A DNA stretch of 64,000 nt. It comes from Terriglobus roseus. Lineage in GTDB: Bacteria > Acidobacteriota > Terriglobia > Terriglobales > Acidobacteriaceae. The stretch is from positions 744,001 to 808,000 of the forward strand of contig NZ_FNSD01000001.1 in NCBI RefSeq assembly GCF_900105625.1. Direction: 5' to 3'. How positions within the stretch are numbered: the stretch's first letter is position 1; each line of letters begins with the position of its first letter. Positions 7,927 to 15,811 of the stretch are shown here, piece after piece. The notes beneath the pieces are model-generated. The model was not told the origin of the DNA. It searched no databases and saw only the letters and a program-made list of their open reading frames with translations. A program made the translations under genes and the position numbers.

Positions 7927-9339
7927 GTGTCCGGATTTGCAGGAGCAACACGCCAGGAGAAAGACTCCCTTGGCCTCGTCGAAGTGCCAGCCGAAGCCCT
8001 CTACGGCGCACAAACGGCACGCGCCCTTGAGAACTTCCCCATCAGCGGTCTGCGCGCCAGCCCGTTCCTGATCCGCGCCATCGCAATGATCAAGTACGCG
8101 GCAGCGAAGGCGAACGGCGATCTTGGGCTCATCACGAGGCAGCAGTCGGACGCTATCCTGCAAGCCGCGGAAGAGATTCTTGACGGCAAGAATCTCGACC
8201 AGTTCGTCGTCGATGTCTTCCAGGCCGGGGCCGGCGTCAGCTTTCACATGAACGCGAACGAGGTACTCGCGAATCGGGCCTCACAGATTCTGGGCGGCGC
8301 GCCGGGCGAGTACAAACTGGTGCACCCGAACGACCACGTGAACTACGGTCAGAGCACCAATGACGTCTTCCCCTCAGCTATGCGGCTTTCAGCTGCCCTC
8401 GCGCTGCAGCAGCTTTATCCCGTGCTCGATTCCTTCGCGGAAGGCCTCGAGGGCAAGGCGCAGGAGTTCGACGGGATCCTGAAGTCCGGACGCACACACA
8501 TGCAGGATGCGGTACCCATCCGCCTGGGGCAGGAGTTCGCCGCATATGCCGTCGCCATCCGGCGCGCGAAGGACGCCCTGCAGTACGCCGAGTCAACTCT
8601 GTGGGAGCTTGGCCTCGGCGGCTCAGCCGTTGGCACTGGGATCAACACGCATCCCGACTATCGCGAAAAGGCCATCGCGTACCTGAAAGAGCTGAGCGGT
8701 GTCCCAGTCTGGCCGTCGGACGACATGCGCTTCGCCATGCAATGCTGCGCGCCCATGGCCACGGTCTCCGGCGCTTTACGCACGCTGGCACTTGAGGTCG
8801 TTCGCATCTCGAACGATCTCCGGCTCCTTTCGTCGGGGCCGAACACCGGCTTCCGCGAGATTGACCTGCCTGGCCTGCAGCCGGGGTCGTCCATCATGCC
8901 CGGCAAGGTCAATCCGGTTCTGCCGGAACTGGCAGCGATGATCGGCTTCCAGGTTGTCGGGAATGACGCGGCAGTTGCGATGGCCGTGCAGGCGGGCCAG
9001 CTTGAACTGAATGTGATGATGCCCACCATGGCGCACAACGTGTTGCAGTCCATCACGATCCTTACCAACACGCTTCGTGAGTTGGATCACCGCTGCATAC
9101 GCGGCATCACGGCCAACGCAGATCGCTGCGCCATGTATGCGCAATCGACCGTGTCACTGGCGACGGCGCTGAATCCGTACATCGGGTACGCGCGCGCGGC
9201 TCAGGTAGTGAAGGAGTCGGTCGCAACGGGCAGGTCCATCATTGATATCGTGCGTGACGAAAAGCTGCTGACCGCTGACCAGATCGCAACCATCCTGGAC
9301 GCACGCGCCATGACCGAGCCGCGCGCCAAAGAGTCCTGA
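7927..9339 (+). CDS. aspA: Aspartate ammonia-lyase / class II fumarase family
   Basis: A 470-residue member of the aspartase/fumarase superfamily. The signature GSSIMPGKVNP is near residue 319, and the TGINTHPDY and SGRTHMQDA blocks are in place. The GQLELNVM block after the signature and the QSTNDVFPSAMRL block read more like aspartase than FumC. A GTG at 7927 is preferred: GAGG lies six bases upstream, while the upstream ATG at 7888 has no such site. Aspartase would release ammonia and fumarate, and fumarate feeds the class I fumarase encoded nearby. FumC activity cannot be excluded. Confidence 0.85.
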   Translation: MSGFAGATRQEKDSLGLVEVPAEALYGAQTARALENFPISGLRASPFLIRAIAMIKYAAAKANGDLGLITRQQSDAILQAAEEILDGKNLDQFVVDVFQAGAGVSFHMNANEVLANRASQILGGAPGEYKLVHPNDHVNYGQSTNDVFPSAMRLSAALALQQLYPVLDSFAEGLEGKAQEFDGILKSGRTHMQDAVPIRLGQEFAAYAVAIRRAKDALQYAESTLWELGLGGSAVGTGINTHPDYREKAIAYLKELSGVPVWPSDDMRFAMQCCAPMATVSGALRTLALEVVRISNDLRLLSSGPNTGFREIDLPGLQPGSSIMPGKVNPVLPELAAMIGFQVVGNDAAVAMAVQAGQLELNVMMPTMAHNVLQSITILTNTLRELDHRCIRGITANADRCAMYAQSTVSLATALNPYIGYARAAQVVKESVATGRSIIDIVRDEKLLTADQIATILDARAMTEPRAKES

Positions 9340-9349
9340 TGCAAAAGCA

Positions 9350-9375
9350 AAAGGCCTCGCAGATACGAGGCCTTT
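9350..9375. terminator. Bidirectional terminator
   Basis: AAAGGCCTCG (9350-9359) and CGAGGCCTTT (9366-9375) form a perfect 10-bp stem with a six-base loop, with A residues before and T residues after. It separates the aspartase-like gene from the convergent outer-membrane gene. Confidence 0.8.
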
Positions 9376-9394
9376 GCCCTTCAACGTGGCGAAT

Positions 9395-10105
9395 CTACTT
9401 CTGCCGACCGAACCGGTAGACCAGCCCCAGGTTCACGCCCAGGTTGTTCTGCACGGTGTTGCCAAAGGTCGTACCCAGGTATGTGGGCTGAATGCGAAAG
9501 GCGAAGTTGTTGTAGATGTTGTAGTCCATGATGACGCTCGCGGAGAAGGCTACCTTCGCGTTCGAATCGGGCCACATGCCCAGATCCTCCGACCGCAGGC
9601 CCTTGGCGTCGCCACCAAACTTGGACAGACCAACGCCCACGCCAGCCGTCGCGCTCAACGAATACTTCTCACGCGTCATGAAGCGGTACTGGGGCCCGGC
9701 CGTCACAGTGTATTCGCTGATCTGCGGGCTGAACACGCCGTTCTTCTGATCGATGTTATTGATCTTTGCGCTGCCGTACATGCCGCGCACATCGAGCGCA
9801 GCCGACCAGCGGGGATTGAGATTGTAGGTCGGCGTCACGAAGAAACTGATCTCATTCGTCCGCTGTTCAAAGGGACCCGTACGGTAGCGCAGATAGCCGC
9901 CGCCGCCGGCGACTTCCCAGCGGTGAGAGTAAGCGTCCTCAATGTTGCGCTGAATGCGAGCCTTGCGATTCGCATTGATGCGCCGGCTGCGACCCGGTGC
10001 GGGCGTGCCGTTGGGCGCGGCCTGGGCAAAGGCTGCGGAGGTGACGAAGAAGATTGCGGCAGTGGCCAAAAGCGCGCGCGGCGCAGGTACGGTGAAACGG
10101 AACAT
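9395..10105 (-). CDS. Predicted outer-membrane beta-barrel protein
   Basis: A 236-residue exported protein with a signal peptide (LLATAAIFFVTSAAFAQA). A basic stretch (RSRRINANRKAR) follows, then alternating amphipathic strands rich in Tyr, Phe and Gly, ending in the aromatic C-terminus VYRFGRQK. This pattern fits the OmpA-like or OmpW-like eight-stranded barrel families. The ATG at 10105 has GAGGAG about nine bases upstream; the longer upstream frame is not used. Role unknown, probably structural or a small pore. It converges with the aspartase-like gene and is divergent from the cytochrome gene. Confidence 0.7.
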   Translation of the reverse strand: MFRFTVPAPRALLATAAIFFVTSAAFAQAAPNGTPAPGRSRRINANRKARIQRNIEDAYSHRWEVAGGGGYLRYRTGPFEQRTNEISFFVTPTYNLNPRWSAALDVRGMYGSAKINNIDQKNGVFSPQISEYTVTAGPQYRFMTREKYSLSATAGVGVGLSKFGGDAKGLRSEDLGMWPDSNAKVAFSASVIMDYNIYNNFAFRIQPTYLGTTFGNTVQNNLGVNLGLVYRFGRQK

Positions 10106-10285
10106 CAACCAATACTCCTCAAGTTGCCCGCGGGCTTGGTACGTTGATTCCAGTGCGTTCTGTTTAGACGCAGGCGCCAACGCTTTCTGCGCGGGCATCG
10201 GTCCCGCCAGACCACAACCCCCATTAGAACATCCGGGCGCGGCAGGTGCACGCTCCCCTGTCCGGCGCACACGCAAAGGAACACG

Positions 10286-10891
10286 TTGGCAAAGCAGAAC
10301 AGAGCCCCGGCAAGAGGAACACGACGCAGCAACAGCGGGGGTGGCGCAGGCAAACTGTTGCTCGGCATCGTGCTTGGCGTGGGCCTCACGCTGGCCGGAA
10401 TCGCTGCCTACATGCGCTTTGGGAATCCGCCGGTCGGCGTTACCGATGCTTCTTCCCTGTGGGAGCCACTTGTCGCGTCCGTCCCATTGAATGCACGCGC
10501 ACATTCTGAGGCCAAATCCGCTCCCTTTGCAGCGGATGAAGATGTGTTCGAAGGCGCTGCCCATACTTACCGCGCACAATGCGCCAATTGCCACGGTACG
10601 CCGGGACGCGATGCCGCGCTGGGCCGGTCGATGGTGCCGCACGCACCGCAGTTCTTCGAGCCACGCGATGCGCGCATCACCGCAGCCCAAACGCCCGGTG
10701 AACTCTACTGGAAGACGGCTCACGGCGCCCGCCGCAGCGGCATGCCCGCCTACGCCAAAGCGTTGACGGATACGCAGCTCTGGCAGCTCGCACTGCTGCT
10801 GCACAGCACCCGCGATGAGTTGCCGGATCCGGTGCGCCGCATCCTGACCGACGGTGTGCCGCCTCCGCAGCCCACCGTGGTCAAGCCCTAG
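10286..10891 (+). CDS. Membrane-anchored mono-haem cytochrome c
   Basis: A 201-residue protein with an N-terminal membrane anchor (residues ~22-43) and one c-type haem site, C99-A-N-C102-H103. M153 in SGMPAY is a plausible distal ligand. It belongs to the cytochrome c/cbb3-type class (electron carrier on the periplasmic side). The start is TTG at 10286, supported by AAAGGA five bases upstream. The C-terminus is Pro-rich and covers no further domain. Neighbours give no partner oxidase, so the electron acceptor is unknown. Confidence 0.85.
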   Translation: MAKQNRAPARGTRRSNSGGGAGKLLLGIVLGVGLTLAGIAAYMRFGNPPVGVTDASSLWEPLVASVPLNARAHSEAKSAPFAADEDVFEGAAHTYRAQCANCHGTPGRDAALGRSMVPHAPQFFEPRDARITAAQTPGELYWKTAHGARRSGMPAYAKALTDTQLWQLALLLHSTRDELPDPVRRILTDGVPPPQPTVVKP

Positions 10892-10893
10892 CT

Positions 10894-12090
10894 CTATCGC
10901 AGCGAGTAGGTCAGGCCCGTCGTGAACGTGAAGCTGTTCTTCTGATAGCCGGGTGACGGGTTGTTGATGAAGCTGTCGGTCGTTGTCACGTTCATGGACA
11001 GGCGATGGAAGAGTGGCGCCACCAGTGACGATGTACCGCTCGCGGAGAAGGCGTGGAAGTTGTTGTAAGCGGGCAGAACCGAGGCCTGCTCCGTGAAGGT
11101 CATCCGCAGGGGCAGGCTCCGCCGGTAGCTCTCCGAAAACGTCGAGCCGATGAGGTTCTGATCCAGCGAACGGTCGAACAACTGCTGTTTTTCGTAGTGA
11201 ACGTCAGCCTTGATATCGAGCTGGTGCTTGCCGTTGTTGAACGCTGTCCAACCGAAGCCGCCACCATAGATCTGTTGCAGGTCCATGCTTTGTGAGTAGT
11301 TGTGATCGAACGAGGTGATCGCGAGTGCGTAGAAGGTCTTGGTGAAGTACTCATCACGTTCCGCATCCGCGTGCATGATGCTCGTCTTCGACTGCGAATC
11401 GGTCGTCGTGCCGGCGAGCGCTGCCGGCGTGGTCAGCACGCCGTAGTTCTCCTGGAAGTTCAGGATGGTCCTGTTGCGCGCGCGGAAATAGGTCAGCACC
11501 GGCACCTGCCGTACCAGCGCGAAGCCACCGGTCAGCGAGCCGCCGTGGATCGTGGACTGGGAGAAGTTCGTCCCCAGGTTCACCGTGCCGCCCCAACCCT
11601 CCCACGGACTGATGGCGTGAACCAGATCGCGGTTGAAGGTCTCCGCGTCGATCAGGTAGGCAACATCCTTCACCGGGACGCTTGCTCCGGTGCCACCGTC
11701 ATTCGCGACCACGGACACCTCCGTGCTATTCAGCACGATCTTGCCCGGCACAACCTTACGAGAGACGGCAACGGGGTCGTTATGCTTCAGGATGGCAAAC
11801 GCACCCTGCGTTCGCAGCTCTTTAATCTTCGCCAGCGGTACGGTGATCTCGCCAGCCATATCGCTTTTGAACAAAACGTTATCGCCTACGCTTCGTTCCA
11901 GCGTGCCGCTGAGCTGGTCGCCATTTGTAAAGACGAGCAGGTCCTTCGGAGCCGGTGGTGGCGCGGGCGGCGCCTGTGCCGCCACGACGACCGGACCACT
12001 GACCAAAACCAACAGAGCAACAAGGCGGACAACCCTTCGCTCCAAATCTTTTCCGTGCGCAATCATGTTGTAGCCCATGGTAGGTAGCAT
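10894..12090 (-). CDS. DUF481-like exported outer-membrane protein
   Basis: A 398-residue protein with a signal peptide (VVRLVALLVLVSGPVVVAAQA) and a Pro/Ala-rich spacer. An N-terminal module follows (DLLVFTNGDQLSGTLERS, a beta motif often found before DUF481 barrels), then a long region of amphipathic strands ending TYSLR. It is probably a salt-stress-type (YdiY/DUF481) barrel. An ATG at 12090 is preceded by GAGG at nine bases; ATGs at 12078 and 12066 are alternatives. Its stop lies two bases from the convergent cytochrome gene stop, so the two genes have no terminator between them. Confidence 0.7.
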   Translation of the reverse strand: MLPTMGYNMIAHGKDLERRVVRLVALLVLVSGPVVVAAQAPPAPPPAPKDLLVFTNGDQLSGTLERSVGDNVLFKSDMAGEITVPLAKIKELRTQGAFAILKHNDPVAVSRKVVPGKIVLNSTEVSVVANDGGTGASVPVKDVAYLIDAETFNRDLVHAISPWEGWGGTVNLGTNFSQSTIHGGSLTGGFALVRQVPVLTYFRARNRTILNFQENYGVLTTPAALAGTTTDSQSKTSIMHADAERDEYFTKTFYALAITSFDHNYSQSMDLQQIYGGGFGWTAFNNGKHQLDIKADVHYEKQQLFDRSLDQNLIGSTFSESYRRSLPLRMTFTEQASVLPAYNNFHAFSASGTSSLVAPLFHRLSMNVTTTDSFINNPSPGYQKNSFTFTTGLTYSLR

Positions 12091-12125
12091 AGCTTGGAGC
12101 CTCATCCGATTCGCCAGTCGAAGCC

Positions 12126-12833
12126 ATGCTAATCCTTGCCACATTCCTCGGACAGTTCCCGCAGATCGTTGAGCGGATCCCGCTGCCGCAACGCGCGCAT
12201 ATCTCCCAGGTGCTCTTCCATTTCTTTGAGATCGCCGCCATCTCGCTTGGTGCCCTTGGCGGCGCGTTGGCGCTGCGCCGGGAACGACGCTCGAAATATG
12301 ACGTGATTGGCCTGCTTGGGCTCGGGCTGCTGAGTGGCGTGGGAGGTGGCATCGTCCGCGACATTCTGCTGGGTGATGGGCCTCCCCTGGCGCTGCAACA
12401 CCCCTCGTACCTGGCTTACGCACTGATTGGCGCGTTGGTTGCGATCCTCTTTGGACACACCGTTGGTCCCCGCGCACTGGCCACTATGAACATCGTCGAT
12501 GCCCTGGCACTCGGCCTGTTCACCATCACGGGCAGCACGCGTGCCATGAATGCGGGACTGGGCTTCCTGCCCTGCCTGATGCTTGGCGTGACGACCGCCG
12601 TAGGAGGTGGTTCGCTGCGCGACCTGTTCAGCGGACGTTCCCCCGCCATCTTTCAAGAGGGCGAGCTGTACGCACTGGTTTCAACCATTGCTGCGGCCGC
12701 ATTCCTGGGCGTGCAGCGGATGGGTGTCCCGGTCAATCGCGCTGCAGTTATCGGAACCCTTGTCGGCTTTGGTCTGCGTCTGCTGGCCATCCGTTATGGC
12801 TGGCGCACGCGCGCAGTCGGAACACTCGCGTAA
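12126..12833 (+). CDS. TRIC-type channel (UPF0126, YadS/YicG family)
   Basis: A 235-residue inner-membrane protein with about seven hydrophobic segments and the two internal repeats typical of the prokaryotic trimeric intracellular cation channel family. The repeat signatures GVGGGIVRDILLGDGPP and AVGGGSLRDLFSGRSP occur at about residues 77 and 157. It would conduct monovalent cations (K+). An acidic pore residue in each repeat is retained. It is divergent from the DUF481-like gene and monocistronic. Confidence 0.88.
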   Translation: MLILATFLGQFPQIVERIPLPQRAHISQVLFHFFEIAAISLGALGGALALRRERRSKYDVIGLLGLGLLSGVGGGIVRDILLGDGPPLALQHPSYLAYALIGALVAILFGHTVGPRALATMNIVDALALGLFTITGSTRAMNAGLGFLPCLMLGVTTAVGGGSLRDLFSGRSPAIFQEGELYALVSTIAAAAFLGVQRMGVPVNRAAVIGTLVGFGLRLLAIRYGWRTRAVGTLA

Positions 12834-13058
12834 ATATCCCTGGAAAACTGAACCCATTTGTAACCTGATGGAATAAAACCATAACGGCACGGAGGTTGCA
12901 GGTAATAGACGCTTGCCAATCGTTGTTTTGTGCGCTTACTATTCGCTTCGGTTCGGGGTGCGACAACAATTGCCCGGGACTCCTCAGGGATCGGGGATGG
13001 TCCTACGTATGTGCGGGAGACTCGCACAACGTGCAGCGCATTTGGGAGAGTCACCAAG

Positions 13059-13799
13059 ATGTCGTGGTATGCATACTGCATCGCGGAAAGGTCATCCTTT
13101 CCGGAGCTTCTTCGCCATCGTCGCCCCATGCCACTTACGGGGATATCCGGTCTTTTCGGAAACCAGACTTTCGTTTTTCCAGCCAGTGACTTAGCCGTCG
13201 TCGTCTCCGAGCATAGCCCGGAAGATAACAACCGGATGGATCAGCAGGCGCAGCGCGATCACGCGCGTGTCATCGCAGAATGTTTCCATCACTCTACTGT
13301 TCTTCCGTTTCGCTTCGGCACACACTTCGATGATGATGATGCCCTGCGCCGCTCCGTTCGTTCCAATCACCGCCACTTCATTCACAACGTGGAAAGACTT
13401 CGCGGCAAGGCCGAGATGCACCTGAAGGTGCTGGTCGACGACACCTGCCCGGAAACTCACAAAGTCCTCTCCGGGACGGTTGGCAAGGAATATCTCGCAA
13501 GCCTCCGCGAAAGCGCCAGCGCACAGCGTGAACGCCAGAGCAAGGCACGCGCACTGCAACTGCAGATGCACCGCATGTTCCTGCCCGATGCAGAAGAAGT
13601 GACCTGCAAGCGCGCCGGTGAAGGCAAGATGCTGCTGGACATTGCACACCTTGTCGATCGCAAGAACGTGGAGCGCTACCAGAACAAATACACGTCTGCC
13701 ACGGATCTCCTGAAAGACTGCCGCATGCAGCTCTCAGGCCCATGGCCGCCGTATCATTTCGTGCAAAGGCACCAGCCCGCGCACAACCCCACCAACTAA
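13059..13799 (+). CDS. Orphan GvpL/GvpF-like protein
   Basis: A 246-residue protein matching the layout of the gas-vesicle protein GvpL/GvpF family: an N-terminal YAYCIAE strand, LAVVVSEHSP, a histidine-bearing helix before VLPFRFGTHF, a KAEMHLKVLVDD strand, an Arg/Gln-rich helical middle and the signature SGPWPPYHFV near the C-terminus. The ATG at 13059 has GGGAGAG eight bases upstream. In gas-vesicle clusters GvpF/L assist shell assembly, but no gvpA, gvpN or other gvp gene is visible here, so the role is probably different. The neighbours (TRIC channel, GH28) give no clue. Confidence 0.75.
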   Translation: MSWYAYCIAERSSFPELLRHRRPMPLTGISGLFGNQTFVFPASDLAVVVSEHSPEDNNRMDQQAQRDHARVIAECFHHSTVLPFRFGTHFDDDDALRRSVRSNHRHFIHNVERLRGKAEMHLKVLVDDTCPETHKVLSGTVGKEYLASLRESASAQRERQSKARALQLQMHRMFLPDAEEVTCKRAGEGKMLLDIAHLVDRKNVERYQNKYTSATDLLKDCRMQLSGPWPPYHFVQRHQPAHNPTN

Positions 13800-13817
13800 A
13801 CCCGGTTGGTCCTTAGT

Positions 13818-13855
13818 AACAGGAAAGCCCACTCAAACGAGTGGGCTTTCCTGTT
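13818..13855. terminator. Strong bidirectional terminator
   Basis: A perfect 17-bp stem (13818-13834 with 13839-13855) closes around AAAC between two convergent genes, with CCTGTT at the end of one arm. It is the strongest intrinsic hairpin in the window. Confidence 0.85.
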
Positions 13856-13871
13856 GCTTAGCCAGATCAAC

Positions 13872-15497
13872 TTACAGCGTCTGACCTTCCGCACTGCTTA
13901 TCACGGCATCCTTCGCTGCCCTGCTCCAACCGATGCGCACGTCCTTCACATGGCGCAGGTCGATGGCATTCGGTGTCGGTGCAGTTACTGCGAAGAAGTC
14001 GGCCCGGGTGACATCTTCCAGAACAAAGGACGGTCTCGCATCGTTCGACATGGGCGTGATTTCAACGTGGCTCATTTCAAGATTGCGGACGTGACGCAGG
14101 AAGAATCCGCCCGCGGGCATCGGGCCGAACATGCCTGGATCGGGATATTTCTCGACTTCTTCCGGCGGCACGATCTTTGCCTTGTCGGCGGTGGCGCCGC
14201 CCTTGTGCTGCATATAGAAGTTACTGATCTTGATATCTTCGATGGGGAAATCCGGAATACCGGAGAGGATGTTACAGAGCTTCGAATCCGAGTTATACGA
14301 AGTAATGTTCTGCACCACGATGCGACGCAGTGTGCCGACTTTCGTCTCCGGCTTCGGGCCACGCAGACGCGCGCCCAGACGGAAGAAGAGCGGCCCCCCA
14401 ATCAAATCACGCATGGTGATGTTACTGATTGCGATGTCCTCGCACAGCGCGCCGTCTTCACTCTCAAGCGAAAGACTGTTGCAACCATCGAAGACACAGT
14501 TGCTGATGCTGATGTTCTTGAAACCGCCATTCGATTCCGTACCGCACTTGATGCGACCGGTGCGATAGACCATCGGAGCATCCGGCGCAAAGTGCTTGTA
14601 AGTGCCGTCCAACACGGTTCCTAACATGTAATTACCGCTGACCGTGCAGCCAGTGATCGTCACATTTTCCGTGGCGCGTGCATAGCCCAGCGCATAACTT
14701 GACTTCGGGCAGATACCGTCATCCCAGGGCGAGTTGACCGTGCAGTTCGACACATGAACGTTCTTGCAACAATCAATGTCCATGCCATCGCGGTCGGTGT
14801 CGATCAGCAACCCGTCCATCACGAGGTTATCGACGCCGGTCAGCAAGAAGCCGAAGTGGCCTCCCTTCAGCAGGCGGAACTCTTTGAAGGTGACATTGCG
14901 GCAATTCTTGAGGGCGATCGCTTTATTCCCCACGCCCGCCTGCTCCGCGACATAGATCGGGTAGTCGCCACGAGGCGCGCGGTTTGCGCCGTATGAGAGC
15001 CCCTTGCCGTAGATCAGACCGGGGCCGGTGATCGAGACATTCTCAATCCCCTCACCCCAGATCAGCGAATTGTGCCAGTGGTTGTGGCCGTAGTCCTGGT
15101 AGGCGTCGTAGCTCGTCACAGGCTCGGCTGCGTCGTAGACACCGCCCATCTGCCCCGTGGTCTCTCCGCGTTTGGGCGACTCTGCGGCCAGGATCACCGC
15201 ACCTTGCGACAGGTACAGGTGCACATTGCTTTTCAGTCGGATGGAGAAGCAGAGGTACGTGCCGGCCGGGAAGACAACGGTGCCGCCACCGGCCGCGCTT
15301 GCTGCCGCAATGGCGGCGTTCACGCCTGGCGTGTCGAGAGACTTCCCCGTGCCGGTCGCGCCATACATTCGTACGTCAAAAAACATTGGTGACGAGGGTG
15401 CGGGCGATCCGGAGACCTGCCCGGAGGCGAGGCTCGGGGCGAAGGCGGCAAGGGCGAGCGGGGAGAGTTTCAGAAGGTCGCGGCGCTGGCTGTTCAT
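13872..15497 (-). CDS. Glycoside hydrolase family 28 (polygalacturonase-like), Tat-exported
   Basis: A 541-residue right-handed beta-helix enzyme of GH28, which cleaves galacturonan-type pectic chains. The N-terminus MNSQRRDLLKL plus a hydrophobic stretch is a twin-arginine signal. The catalytic-region motifs are DRDGMDID (~residue 235), SPWDDG (~255, the adjacent Asp pair) and GRIKCGTES (~315). The classical GHG motif is not evident between the last two, being replaced by an MLGTVLDG stretch, so specificity may differ. Repeated short Asn/Val rungs fit the helix. The start at 15497 is chosen for the Tat motif. It suggests plant-polymer degradation. Confidence 0.85.
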   Translation of the reverse strand: MNSQRRDLLKLSPLALAAFAPSLASGQVSGSPAPSSPMFFDVRMYGATGTGKSLDTPGVNAAIAAASAAGGGTVVFPAGTYLCFSIRLKSNVHLYLSQGAVILAAESPKRGETTGQMGGVYDAAEPVTSYDAYQDYGHNHWHNSLIWGEGIENVSITGPGLIYGKGLSYGANRAPRGDYPIYVAEQAGVGNKAIALKNCRNVTFKEFRLLKGGHFGFLLTGVDNLVMDGLLIDTDRDGMDIDCCKNVHVSNCTVNSPWDDGICPKSSYALGYARATENVTITGCTVSGNYMLGTVLDGTYKHFAPDAPMVYRTGRIKCGTESNGGFKNISISNCVFDGCNSLSLESEDGALCEDIAISNITMRDLIGGPLFFRLGARLRGPKPETKVGTLRRIVVQNITSYNSDSKLCNILSGIPDFPIEDIKISNFYMQHKGGATADKAKIVPPEEVEKYPDPGMFGPMPAGGFFLRHVRNLEMSHVEITPMSNDARPSFVLEDVTRADFFAVTAPTPNAIDLRHVKDVRIGWSRAAKDAVISSAEGQTL

Positions 15498-15558
15498 GGC
15501 GCGAGAATCGTAGCAGAAGCACACGCCGGAATCGATTGAACGAACCGGCGGGATGGGT

Positions 15559-15789
15559 CTACTCGTCCTCTTCCAGCACCAGGTCTTCCGCTACACGCTG
15601 CTCGCCGCGGCCGCGCTGCAGCAGCACTTCCACGCGTCCTTCGGCTGCTTCGAGCTCCTTCTTGCAGGCATCCGAGAGTGTCACGCCCTGCTCGAAGAGA
15701 GCGAGCGATTCTTCCAGCGCAAGGTCGCCCTTCTCCAGGCGCTCCACCACTGTTTCCAAAGTCTTTAACTGCTCTTCAAATGTTGCCAT
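15559..15789 (-). CDS. xseB: Exodeoxyribonuclease VII small subunit
   Basis: A 76-residue protein with the XseB core FEEQLKTLETVVERLEKG and LEESLALFEQGV, followed by a Cys/Lys helix and an acidic tail. It pairs with XseA to degrade single-stranded DNA. xseA is not in the window. The gene lies 22 bases after the methyltransferase/reductase gene, on the same strand, so the two are probably co-transcribed. Confidence 0.93.
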   Translation of the reverse strand: MATFEEQLKTLETVVERLEKGDLALEESLALFEQGVTLSDACKKELEAAEGRVEVLLQRGRGEQRVAEDLVLEEDE

Positions 15790-15811
15790 CGTCGTTCCCT
15801 GATCTTACGCG

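Noticed and set aside
13059-13799. Evidence for a gas-vesicle operon
   Set aside because: No gvpA or other gvp partner is visible; a single GvpF-like gene is not enough.
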